Assembly (NCBI GenBank): GCA_020854975.1
Contig: JAHKLQ010000094.1
Location: 1 to 8,677, forward strand
Direction of reading: 5' to 3'
DNA: 8,677 bases
Source of the DNA: Methanobacterium sp.
Lineage (GTDB): Archaea > Methanobacteriota > Methanobacteria > Methanobacteriales > Methanobacteriaceae
The translations under genes and the position numbers were made by a program. How positions within the stretch are numbered: the first letter of the stretch is position 1; the number at the start of each line of letters is the position of its first letter. The notes under the pieces are model-generated. The model ran no database searches and was not told the DNA's origin. It was given only the letters and a program-made list of their open reading frames with translations. This document shows, piece after piece, positions 1 through 8,386 of this stretch.

Positions 1-923
1 AATTCTGACTCGGAAAAGTATTTCATATCATCATGCCAAGGCCGTGGCAGAAGAGGTAAAAGTTCTTCTTTCATCTGGAAATCTTCATAATCCTTAATTA
101 TCTCTTTAAGTCCTTCTACAGAACCTTTAACGGGGGATATGATGTCCTTAGTCAGGACTTCCGGCAGATCATGGAATAACCCAGCGTAGAAGTTATTATA
201 AAAACGTTTAGAACAGGCTTTAACACCCATTTCCATGGTGCAAAGGTAACTGGTGGCGGCTACAATGAACATGTGTCCCAGTACCGAAGTTTCGGGTATG
301 CGGGGAATATGTGCCCATCTTTTCTGGAAGCGTAGCTGGCCGCAGAGATCAATAAATCCAAAGGATTTCTTACCCAGAAGGATCTTCTGTACACCAATAA
401 GATCATAGTGATCCTCGATCTGGTTTTCGATGTTCTCCTTGGTTTTGTCTATACCATAGATGAAAGGTGCAGTGTGGTAGATGATTTTAAACTCCCACTG
501 GGTGGCTAGGTAGTGAGCAGCCCTTAATATTCGTCTTTCCAGAGTGTTAGGTTGTTTTAGATAGTACTCTTTAAATCGTTTCTGGAAATCTTCATCCAGA
601 CCTTCCATATCTCTTTCCAGTTTCTCAAAAACGTGTTTGTTAAGTTCGTAACCTTTTTCCTTCATCATCCTGTGGAATACAGGTGGTTTGATGTCAGTTA
701 AAACTGTTCTGTGAAGAAATTCGAAGATTCCTCCTTCAATCAGAGATATCCAATCCACACTTCCTGGACCCATGCGATCCTCTTCGAACCGGGCGATAAC
801 ATAGGCAATAACCATCTTGTGTGCCTGTTTATCCAGTTCAGTGAATTCCACAGGGCGGATATGGTCATTCCAGCGTTGCATGCTGGCTGCTTTGGAAAAA
901 CGTTGGATGATGTTTTCGATCAT
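1..923 (-). CDS. HD-domain phosphohydrolase, YfbR-like (partial, C-terminus beyond the window)
   Basis: The minus strand is open from the ATG at 923 to the left edge of the window, giving 307 codons without a stop. The protein starts MIENIIQRFSKAASMQRW. Metal-binding HD signatures are visible: His217 in GHMFIVA, then His251-Asp252 in the stretch FHDLPEVLTKDIISPVK. That stretch aligns without gaps to the HDxxEVLTxDxxxPVK signature of the E. coli 5'-deoxynucleotidase YfbR, so Glu255 and Asp260 occupy the positions of its conserved Glu72 and Asp77. The last metal-ligand Asp of the fold would lie beyond the window. The protein is longer than YfbR (about 200 residues) because of a roughly 200-residue N-terminal region that I do not recognise. 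The family hydrolyses phosphate from nucleotides and is cytoplasmic; the substrate here is unknown. The gene diverges from the small membrane protein gene at 1129. Fold assignment is strong, substrate is inference. Confidence 0.88.
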   Translation of the reverse strand, partial: MIENIIQRFSKAASMQRWNDHIRPVEFTELDKQAHKMVIAYVIARFEEDRMGPGSVDWISLIEGGIFEFLHRTVLTDIKPPVFHRMMKEKGYELNKHVFEKLERDMEGLDEDFQKRFKEYYLKQPNTLERRILRAAHYLATQWEFKIIYHTAPFIYGIDKTKENIENQIEDHYDLIGVQKILLGKKSFGFIDLCGQLRFQKRWAHIPRIPETSVLGHMFIVAATSYLCTMEMGVKACSKRFYNNFYAGLFHDLPEVLTKDIISPVKGSVEGLKEIIKDYEDFQMKEELLPLLPRPWHDDMKYFSESE

Positions 924-945
924 AAAATACACACACCAGAACATA

Positions 946-975
946 TTATGTGTGAACTTGTTATGTGCAAACTGA
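946..975. repeat. Two imperfect 15-bp tandem repeats in a divergent promoter region
   Basis: TTATGTGTGAACTTG (946-960) is followed directly by TTATGTGCAAACTGA (961-975), matching at 11 of 15 positions. The pair lies between the HD-protein start codon (923) and a TATA-like stretch at about 977-987, so it would sit in the 5' leader or start-site region of the HD gene. It could be an operator or a chance duplication. Confidence 0.35.
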
Positions 976-976
976 C

Positions 977-987
977 ATTAAATTATA
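977..987 (-). promoter_or_regulatory. Candidate TATA box for the HD-domain gene
   Basis: Read on the minus strand this is TTATAATTTAA, an AT-rich box A-like element about 55-60 bp upstream of the ATG at 923. That would place the transcript start near 957 and leave a leader of about 30-35 nt. A GGTGTG stretch upstream of the ATG is a weak Shine-Dalgarno candidate with wide spacing. The assignment rests only on sequence similarity and position, and the element is also AT-rich on the plus strand. Confidence 0.3.
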
Positions 988-1128
988 ACCATTGGATGCG
1001 GATATCAGAGTCAACAATTGGTTCAATAAATCTGTTCCAAAATAAATTCACTAACCTACCCTGGGATAATAAACTCAAAATCTTTAAGAAGTTCTACCAA
1101 TATATTCCTTTTTTGGAGTGGATATAAT

Positions 1129-1512
1129 ATGAATTTAAACAAGATTTTTAAGTTAATAGGACTTGGATTTATAATATGGTTAATACCAACCTTAGCCACA
1201 CTTTTAGTATCTTATCTAGAAGTTTTGAATTATTATGATATTGTTTCCTCGGTATCTATAGCGGTAACTGTAATTGCACTCACCTACCTGTACTTTAGGG
1301 ATATCAATGAGAACTACCTAAAGGAAGGAATAATCTGCGGTGTAGTCTGGCTGGTAATAAGTATAATATTGGACATTGTGTTGATATTTCTGGGAATTAA
1401 TAAGGTAACCCTGATGCAATATTTAACCGATATCACTCCGATATATATAGTAATACCCGTCATCACCATTGGACTTGGACTTTATAGGGGACAGATGACC
1501 GAAGAAAACTAA
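1129..1512 (+). CDS. Small four-helix integral membrane protein, unknown function
   Basis: This gene encodes 127 residues. Hydrophobic segments at about 9-29, 38-56, 67-89 and 102-119 indicate four membrane-spanning helices, and there is no cleavable signal peptide. The loop YFRDINENYLKEG between helices 2 and 3 is charged. The stretch EGIICGVVWLVISIILD, with Glu, Gly, Trp and Asp spaced through helix 3, looks like a conserved family pattern, but I cannot name the family. The start is supported by GGAGTG at 1115-1120, eight bases before the ATG. It is transcribed away from the HD-domain gene and is not closely followed by another plus-strand gene, so it is probably monocistronic. No function is assigned. 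It reads as an intact gene. Confidence 0.8.
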   Translation: MNLNKIFKLIGLGFIIWLIPTLATLLVSYLEVLNYYDIVSSVSIAVTVIALTYLYFRDINENYLKEGIICGVVWLVISIILDIVLIFLGINKVTLMQYLTDITPIYIVIPVITIGLGLYRGQMTEEN

Positions 1513-1623
1513 ATGTTTATGGATGGATTATAAGGGTGGAAATGGAATTAAAGTTCATTGGAACAGGAAAAATAAAAAACAAAATCCATTTGATAAACCA
1601 GAATTTAAAAAATACAAGAATTT

Positions 1624-1893
1624 ATAACTGTTTTAATTGATTCCAACCCCTTTACTTATTGATTTGAAGTTTAATGGGAAGTTTCTTTCAAAGCAAGCCT
1701 GCACAAATAAAGACTACAAAAGAGGCTTTTCTACCATTAAATGCCATTATCCTGGCTTTCAGATGACGTTAACAGTGAAATATGAAACATTAAGACCACT
1801 AGAATATTGATATCCTACGGCCAAAACGAAATCCAAGAAATTTACACCATGCAAAAATTTCACCTAAAAAAGATACTCTGTCAAATAGTATAA
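1624..1893 (+). pseudogene. Decayed DDE transposase fragment (IS4/IS5-like), frameshifted
   Basis: Three overlapping reading-frame segments give one coherent transposase-like protein. Positions 1624-1659 read [12 protein letters not shown], resembling the strand that carries the first catalytic Asp in the usual 'viDST' context. Positions 1661-1807, one frame over, read [24 protein letters not shown] and [21 protein letters not shown]. Positions 1807-1893, back in the first frame, read [18 protein letters not shown] and HLKKI, then stop. Stop codons at 1660-1662 and 1808-1810 mark the two frameshifts. The pattern DLxxxxKxxxKxxxxxKDYKxGxSTxKxxYxGFxxTLxxxYxxLxPL, followed by LIxxGxxx, is what I recall from transposases common in Methanobacteriales genomes. 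The later catalytic Asp and Glu regions and the terminal inverted repeats are not visible, so this is a dead remnant. The family name is from memory and unconfirmed. Confidence 0.6.
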
Positions 1894-1920
1894 CCAATTT
1901 TAAAATAAACAGAGATGGAA

Positions 1921-1956
1921 AAATAAAGAAAAAAATAACAGTCCTTTAGGACTGTT
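1921..1956 (-). terminator. Intrinsic-type terminator of mtd
   Basis: AACAGTCC (1937-1944) and GGACTGTT (1949-1956) form a perfect 8-bp stem with a TTTA loop. In the mtd transcript the hairpin lies 14 bases after the stop codon and is followed by a U-rich run (complement of 1921-1936). Position, strand and U-tract all fit termination of mtd. It is the cleanest stem-loop in the window. Confidence 0.75.
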
Positions 1957-1970
1957 AATGGAGAAAATAT

Positions 1971-2833
<863 letters not shown>

Positions 2834-2835
2834 CA

Positions 2836-2867
<32 letters not shown>

Positions 2868-2868
2868 G

Positions 2869-2876
2869 TTTATATA
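2869..2876. promoter_or_regulatory. Box A (TATA) element of mtd, near-symmetric
   Basis: The plus strand reads TTTATATA and the minus strand TATATAAA, both good archaeal TATA sequences. For mtd on the minus strand it lies about 70 bp upstream of the start codon, predicting a transcript start near 2848 and a leader of about 46 nt. The purine-rich GGGGAAGG before it on the plus strand resembles a BRE for the opposite direction, so it could fire both ways. Confidence 0.65.
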
Positions 2877-2942
2877 GGAGATTCCTGGTCGTGGGAAAAG
2901 AAGAGATAAATTAATTCACACAATTATAATAAACAGATTTAA

Positions 2943-2950
2943 GTATAAAA
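2943..2950 (+). promoter_or_regulatory. Candidate TATA box of the lipoprotein remnant
   Basis: AGTATAAAAG at about 2942-2951 is a box A-like element about 30 bp before the TTG at 2978. A transcript starting near 2970 would have almost no leader. No Shine-Dalgarno sequence is seen before the TTG. This supports the view that a gene once started here. Confidence 0.35.
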
Positions 2951-2977
2951 GAATGCAATTTTGAACTAGTTTTTAAA

Positions 2978-3140
2978 TTGAAGAATTTTAACAAACATAT
3001 TATACTTTTAATGGGATTTTTAGTTCTTGTTGTTTTAACATCAGGCTGTATTTCCATAGATGGATTTCTTAGTGATGTTAAGTAATGTTGTAAATGACAA
3101 AAGCCAACTCGCCAATGCTACTAGTTATGCTAAATTTTAG
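2978..3140 (+). pseudogene. Lipoprotein gene remnant (signal peptide plus lipobox, frameshifted)
   Basis: From the TTG at 2978 the plus strand reads a short basic N-terminus (KNFNKH), a hydrophobic stretch IILLMGFLVLVVL, then the lipobox-like LTSGC at 3035-3049 and ISIDGFLSDVK before a stop at 3083-3085. In the next frame, from 3081, the sequence continues SNVVNDKSQLANATSYAKF to a stop at 3138-3140. Joined across a one-base shift, the two pieces look like the N-terminus of an exported, lipid-anchored protein with a polar helical region after the Cys. No further coding sequence is apparent downstream, so most of the gene is gone. A genuine 35-residue secreted peptide is possible but less likely. 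No ATG fits the start; an internal ATG at 3011 would cut away the basic N-region. Confidence 0.55.
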
Positions 3141-3341
3141 TGATTTCAATTGTTTTTTAAAGGATTTTAATTCATATTTTTTTATATAATAGCACAAATT
3201 GGATTTAAAAAGACTTGTGTCATATTAAATGTAAAAAATAGACATCGATTTCCAGTGTAAATTTATCTAAAAAATTCAAAGTTACCTAAAAATAATATAA
3301 ATTAATTGAATAAAAATTGAAAATCTTTTAATTTTATACTG
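3141..3341. other. AT-rich intergenic DNA, no gene seen
   Basis: This 200-bp stretch between the lipoprotein remnant and the 3' end of the polymerase-like gene is very AT-rich, with stops in all frames. T-runs on the minus strand just after the stop at 3342 could serve as a U-tract terminator for that gene, but no hairpin is obvious. Confidence 0.4.
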
Positions 3342-4511
3342 TTAGCCTTTTACTGGTGTTTTGGAAGTTCGAATCAGCTGGGTTGCATATAAAACTGTTG
3401 CAATCAGAGCCAATGCATAATACACATAAACCACACTATCTGTAGGACCAGTTTCCACCCATATCATGGTATGAGTCAGAATAATTGCATATAATGCTGT
3501 TAATGCCCCGTTAGCTTTCATTTGAGCAGCATAAACTATTCTTAAAGCTAAACCAATTATGAACATCTGCAGGGCCATGGCCCAGAATCCGAAGTCCAGT
3601 ACTGCAGGTCCAAAGATGGTAGAGGTGATGCTGGTAGTGGGTGTACTTCCCCCTACTGGATAACCAAGGACCACCTGTCCCACTGTAACCCGGGGATGTC
3701 CTGTGGAAAATGCCTGGTGGAAGAGATCTCCGCCTGTAGCACCAGCCATGTGCACGATCTTATCAAAAACCATTAAAGTGAACCCTGCCCGGTAGGCAAC
3801 AAGTTCCAGGGGATTTAACGCCCATTGTTGCCATTGAATGGATTTAACTGCAATGTATCCTGCGGCTATGCCTATGGCAGCTATTATGAGGATAAAAAGT
3901 AGGATGTGGCTGGTTTTCATTTTCTTAGTGTAATACAGGGTTATGAAAAAGCTGATTAAAATGGCCATGGTTGAGGTTCGGTATCCGGTAATGGCAAATA
4001 ACCCTAATCCAATAATGAAAAGGAGATAATACCATTTGCGAGGATATTTAGCAAAAAGAATGGTGATTGCAGGTAAAAATATTAAATATGAAACACGCCA
4101 AAGATTGGTGGTGGCTTTGAATTTAAGGTAACCGCTTAAAATTGGGATACCACCCAAAAAGTAGAGGTTGAGGGCCTGTAAAAACAGGGCGATTAGAACC
4201 ATTGCCAGCAATACTCTTTCATCCAGTAGGAATCTTAATTTATTATACCAGGGTGCCGCATCCTCATCCGTGACTTTGGGACCTCCGAAGAGAGATTTAA
4301 GCTTATTACTTTTATTATAAATGATTTTAGGAATGAATACGCCTAGGATGAAGAAGAGTGTTCCCATTAACACGTAAATCATAGTGGTGGTTGAAACCCA
4401 CTGCAAGTTTCGCAAATGCTCCTGATAGGCAATTGCAGCCAGTGATATGTACAGGGCAATAATCACCACCAAAATGTAGGGTGAGAATAAATCTACTTTT
4501 TCAAATTTCAT
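3342..4511 (-). CDS. Polytopic membrane protein, probable oligosaccharide repeat-unit (Wzy-like) polymerase
   Basis: The gene encodes 389 residues with about ten hydrophobic helices, roughly at 10-29, 43-64, 99-119, 139-155, 160-176, 179-195, 202-221, 300-327, 335-352 and 360-379. A long external loop of about 75 residues (225-300) precedes helix 8 and holds GHPRVTVGQVVLGYPVGG and STPTTS, leading into IFGPAVLDFGFW. A cluster of short helices, the GYRTS motif (Arg178) between two helices, and a large external loop before a 'DFG' helix are typical of O-antigen/oligosaccharide polymerases. These join lipid-linked glycan repeat units on the outer face of the membrane. The family match rests on topology and these motifs; the glycan is unknown and no glycosyltransferase lies nearby. 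The start is supported by AAGGAG (4520-4525), eight bases before the ATG. Upstream lies an unusually long, repeat-bearing intergenic region. Confidence 0.68.
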   Translation of the reverse strand: MKFEKVDLFSPYILVVIIALYISLAAIAYQEHLRNLQWVSTTTMIYVLMGTLFFILGVFIPKIIYNKSNKLKSLFGGPKVTDEDAAPWYNKLRFLLDERVLLAMVLIALFLQALNLYFLGGIPILSGYLKFKATTNLWRVSYLIFLPAITILFAKYPRKWYYLLFIIGLGLFAITGYRTSTMAILISFFITLYYTKKMKTSHILLFILIIAAIGIAAGYIAVKSIQWQQWALNPLELVAYRAGFTLMVFDKIVHMAGATGGDLFHQAFSTGHPRVTVGQVVLGYPVGGSTPTTSITSTIFGPAVLDFGFWAMALQMFIIGLALRIVYAAQMKANGALTALYAIILTHTMIWVETGPTDSVVYVYYALALIATVLYATQLIRTSKTPVKG

Positions 4512-4559
4512 TTAACATTCTCCTTGGTACCAGAACTGAGTTATTTTGTAATATTGAAC

Positions 4560-4620
4560 TTAGGTAAACTATTCCTTAAATTTAGATAAACTATTCCTTA
4601 AATTAGATAGACTATTCTAT
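4560..4620. repeat. Three tandem ~21-bp repeats upstream of the polymerase-like gene
   Basis: Units start at 4560, 4582 and 4603, a spacing of 22 and 21 bp or about two helical turns. The shared core is TTAG-RTARACTATTC; the first two units continue with CTTAAA and the third diverges after CTATTC. They lie 49-110 bp upstream of the ATG at 4511. Depending on which TATA is used, they fall either just upstream of the promoter or in the leader. A row of same-face protein-binding sites is the natural reading, but no binding protein is known. Confidence 0.75.
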
Positions 4621-4661
4621 TGTTGTTGCTTATTAATCTTAATCATATAAGAAATGTTTGT

Positions 4662-4670
4662 TAATATAAA
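4662..4670 (-). promoter_or_regulatory. Candidate TATA box of the polymerase-like gene
   Basis: On the minus strand this reads TTTATATTA, close to box A consensus. It would start transcription near 4642 and leave a leader of about 130 nt containing the tandem repeats. The competing AATATTAC at about 4549-4556 would give a leader of roughly 15-20 nt and put the repeats directly upstream. The sequence alone does not decide. Confidence 0.35.
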
Positions 4671-4759
4671 GAAGTTAGTTTATAATCTCTTATTGTAAGT
4701 GAATTAACATGTTCATCTGCCCTGTTTCATTAATTTTTTTAAATCCAGTACCCCATTAT

Positions 4760-4888
4760 TTCTACTGTAGACTCTGTTCTCAGTTATTTCCTGCTTTTAT
4801 CATGAAAATAGTTCTACAGTAGAAAAATTGTTTATCATTTTCTGGTTCTTGAAGGTAAGTATTTCCAATATAGTACTTCTACAGTAGA
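4760..4888. repeat. Three copies of the dyad TCTAC-W-GTAGA
   Basis: The 11-bp perfect palindromic core TCTAC-W-GTAGA occurs at 4761-4771 (centre T), 4812-4824 (centre A, extended to a 13-bp dyad TTCTACAGTAGAA) and 4878-4888 (centre A). Every copy is preceded by T. Centres are 52 and 65 bp apart. The stems are too short for terminators, so DNA-binding sites for a dimeric regulator or a dispersed palindromic repeat are the likeliest readings. Confidence 0.8.
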
Positions 4889-4962
4889 CCATATTTAAAG
4901 GTGATCTGCACATTTTTATAATTAAATACCGGTAAGAAAAACTTTATTTTATTATTGAAAAA

Positions 4963-6315
<1,353 letters not shown>

Positions 6316-6336
6316 AGTGGTTAGTAATCTATGATG

Positions 6337-6347
6337 TTATTTAAAAG
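6337..6347 (-). promoter_or_regulatory. cfbB promoter (BRE plus TATA), leaderless start
   Basis: On the minus strand GAAAGC is followed by TTTTAAATAA, a good BRE-TATA pair. The TATA centre is about 27 bp from the A of the ATG at 6315. That spacing places the transcript start at or within a few bases of the start codon. No GGAG or GGTG motif precedes the ATG, which fits leaderless translation. Confidence 0.6.
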
Positions 6348-6359
6348 CTTTCAATCAAA

Positions 6360-6520
6360 GAAAGTATTAAAAACAGACTGTAATTAAGCAAAAAAGTATT
6401 AAAAAAATAGAGAAAAATAGTTAAAAAATGGTTAGGAAAAGTTAAAAGAATTAAAAAGAGTTAGAAAAATTTAGAAAGGATTAGAAAGAGTTAAAAAAAA
6501 TTATAACGGGTGAAAAAGGG
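6360..6520 (-). terminator. Pyrimidine-rich, U-tract termination region of the DUF2207 gene
   Basis: On the plus strand this is almost pure purine plus T, made of degenerate units of about 9-11 bp around GTTAAAAAG and TTAGAAAG. In the transcript of the upstream minus-strand gene it becomes repeated CU-rich runs with U5-U8 tracts and no hairpin. Multiple U-tracts of this kind are what archaeal termination uses. It separates that transcript from the cfbB promoter just downstream. Confidence 0.55.
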
Positions 6521-8329
6521 TTAAAAAGCTCCTCCTCCCCCTCCACCGGATCCTCCACCTACTCCGCCAACACCACCGGCCCCTCCACTGGTGGCTGTGG
6601 TCATACCAGCATCCAGACTGGAAGAAAGAATCACGTACCCACCATAATAATGGAAGAGGTAGATATCACTTCTGTCCAGTTCTTCAGCAGGTACAGACAT
6701 TTCCATGGATTTTCTAACCTCATCAGCAATTCCCAGGGCTGTGGCGTAAACCAGATACTTATTCCAGACCTTAACTGATTCTGGAGGATATTCTTTTATC
6801 AGACTGAAATCCTTAATGTATTTCTTAAAATTCTGCCATTTAGCATCGTACTCCTCACCATGGGTGGTCCATTGTCCAGCGATTTTTTGAGGCATGACGA
6901 GAGAAATAATGGATACTGCTCCTAAGAATATAGATGCATAACGGACATAGGCAGCCTGAGGTAGGGGGTCAAAAAGGCTCAGTACTATGATAATGAAGGC
7001 TGCACACAGACCCAGCCCTCCATAAATCTTAAGATAAGTATCTCCTTTTTTCAGGAAAAGTGTTTTAAGAACATCGTCAGGTAAAAAATCTCTCTTTAAG
7101 TCATCTTTCCATAAGTTGAAAGAATCCCTGAATGCTTCAGCCGTGCTACGGTCTTTAAGATCTTCCTTGATGGTTTCCAAGTAAATTGTCCCATCTTCCT
7201 CAAAATAGAGGAGGAAATTCATCACGTCACGTTCAAAGTAATTAAGTTGAGATAAATCCTTTTTTTCATTAATTTGGATGGATAGTGAGCTTTCATCAAA
7301 TTCATCTGCTCTTGATGGGATGTTTTTGATAAGTAAATATTTTCGGTTTATTAAATCCATTATGGTGGCTCTGAATCCATCCATATCCGGTTCTCCTACC
7401 CTTTTACCAAATCCCGATCCACAAATCGCGTTTACCACTGCAGGGGAGTCATCAGTGGGGATATCTCGCTCATATTCTGCCTGATAACTTATTTTAGGTT
7501 CTCTTCCATACTTGTAGTATATGATAACTGGAATTATGGTGCTCAAAACCATCAAAATAGCTAATACAGAATATAAGGCCCCTTTAAAATTTATTTCATT
7601 GGCATAATCATTCTGAATTCTTTCCATCTCAGCCAAGCCTTCCATATCCACCTGTTGTGCATAGGGAGGGTTGGTTTGGAATTGATCCTTGGGTATGGCC
7701 ATTCGCACCTCAAACCAGTTCCCAGAAGATATAGACGTGCTTATAACCTGAAGTGTGGAGTTCTGCCAGGAACTACCTGCAACAAAATAGGGTGGGTTCA
7801 GCCAGTATTTCACTCCGTCTTCTGATTTAAGGTGAATGTTGGCTGTTAGTTTTCCCACATCCACATCCCAGTCTTCACCCCATAATTTGAATTGTAAACC
7901 AGCCACATCATTGTAGATCTTAACTACATTGACGAAATCATATTCAATGTACACATCCACATCCTGGTCAGTGATGGGAGTGGTTTTCTCCGCATCAGAG
8001 TAAAGATATATCTTTAAAGATTGCATATTACTTGAATTAGTTAATTCAACAGTAGAATAAGCTCCAGAAGTGTATACTTTAATATTTTCTATTTGTTCAC
8101 CACTTTTTATGGGAATATCCCTATAAACACCATTATAAGTCCCTGAAAAGGAGTAATGAAGCTGTTCCTTTACATGGAGCATACCATCATCCTGAACATA
8201 AAGGTCAATATTGGCATAGGGAATGGAATAGCTCTTATCATCGTCATCTGCATAGGAAACTGCAGGGATTGTAGATAAGGTAAACAGGAACAAAATAGCT
8301 AACGAGACAAAATATATTTTTTTATTCAT
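6521..8329 (-). CDS. DUF2207 membrane protein with signal peptide and glycine-rich tail
   Basis: Starting at 8329 the protein has 602 residues. MNKKIYFVSLAILFLF is a signal peptide, with likely cleavage after Ala27 (VSYA/DDDD). The external domain (about 28-245) carries the DUF2207 hallmark YSFSGTYNGVYRDIPI near its start. A transmembrane helix follows at about 250-272 and ends in YYKYGREP, then a cytoplasmic region with a predicted winged-helix-like stretch. Two further helices lie at about 436-453 and 461-477, then a conserved block around EYDAKWQNFKKYIKDFSLI, and a low-complexity tail ending GGGSGGGGGGAF. This order, including the Gly-rich end, is standard for the family (E. coli YciQ type). 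Its biochemical role is unknown; an envelope function is inferred. The ATG at 8329 is preferred over the in-frame ATG at 8350 because GGTGTT lies just before it and the signal peptide begins there. Confidence 0.92.
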   Translation of the reverse strand: MNKKIYFVSLAILFLFTLSTIPAVSYADDDDKSYSIPYANIDLYVQDDGMLHVKEQLHYSFSGTYNGVYRDIPIKSGEQIENIKVYTSGAYSTVELTNSSNMQSLKIYLYSDAEKTTPITDQDVDVYIEYDFVNVVKIYNDVAGLQFKLWGEDWDVDVGKLTANIHLKSEDGVKYWLNPPYFVAGSSWQNSTLQVISTSISSGNWFEVRMAIPKDQFQTNPPYAQQVDMEGLAEMERIQNDYANEINFKGALYSVLAILMVLSTIIPVIIYYKYGREPKISYQAEYERDIPTDDSPAVVNAICGSGFGKRVGEPDMDGFRATIMDLINRKYLLIKNIPSRADEFDESSLSIQINEKKDLSQLNYFERDVMNFLLYFEEDGTIYLETIKEDLKDRSTAEAFRDSFNLWKDDLKRDFLPDDVLKTLFLKKGDTYLKIYGGLGLCAAFIIIVLSLFDPLPQAAYVRYASIFLGAVSIISLVMPQKIAGQWTTHGEEYDAKWQNFKKYIKDFSLIKEYPPESVKVWNKYLVYATALGIADEVRKSMEMSVPAEELDRSDIYLFHYYGGYVILSSSLDAGMTTATSGGAGGVGGVGGGSGGGGGGAF

Positions 8330-8366
8330 TTTAACACCACACACCACCAAACCATACCGTTCTAAA

Positions 8367-8376
8367 TTTATTTAAA
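8367..8376 (-). promoter_or_regulatory. Candidate TATA box of the DUF2207 gene
   Basis: On the minus strand TTTAAATAAA lies about 42 bp upstream of the ATG at 8329. It predicts a transcript start near 8346 and a leader of about 17 nt that contains the GGTG Shine-Dalgarno. The flanking sequence is also AT-rich, so the exact box is uncertain. Confidence 0.45.
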
Positions 8377-8386
8377 TTATAATGAT

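Larger units (their letters stand above)
1513..1970. other. 458-bp intergenic region holding a transposase relic and the mtd terminator
   Basis: No intact gene is visible on either strand. The region holds the decayed transposase fragment (about 1624-1893, plus strand) and the mtd terminator hairpin (1937-1956). The first 110 bases after the membrane-protein stop are A-rich and carry no hairpin that I can see. Confidence 0.6.
4512..4962. other. 451-bp intergenic region with two repeat systems
   Basis: No convincing gene is found on either strand; the longest ATG-initiated frame on the plus strand (from 4709) has about 37 codons and no ribosome site. The half nearest the polymerase-like gene carries about 21-bp tandem repeats. 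The half nearest cfbB carries three copies of a short dyad. Candidate minus-strand TATA elements for the polymerase-like gene are TTTATATTA (4662-4670) and AATATTAC (about 4549-4556). Confidence 0.6.

Noticed and set aside
711..1127. A 138-codon plus-strand open frame
   Set aside because: Its first half is antisense to the HD-domain gene, whose motifs are clear. Only the last 60 codons lie outside it, and these are listed separately as a low-interest observation.
4709..4822. A plus-strand frame of about 37 codons in the repeat-bearing intergenic region
   Set aside because: It has no ribosome site, no recognisable composition, and runs through two of the dyads.
6521..6600. GC-rich simple repeat at the end of the DUF2207 gene
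   Set aside because: It simply encodes the glycine-rich tail usual for this protein family.
8045..8057. TTCAACAGTAGAA, one mismatch from the intergenic dyad
   Set aside because: It lies inside the DUF2207 coding sequence and its symmetry is broken, so it is probably a chance match.
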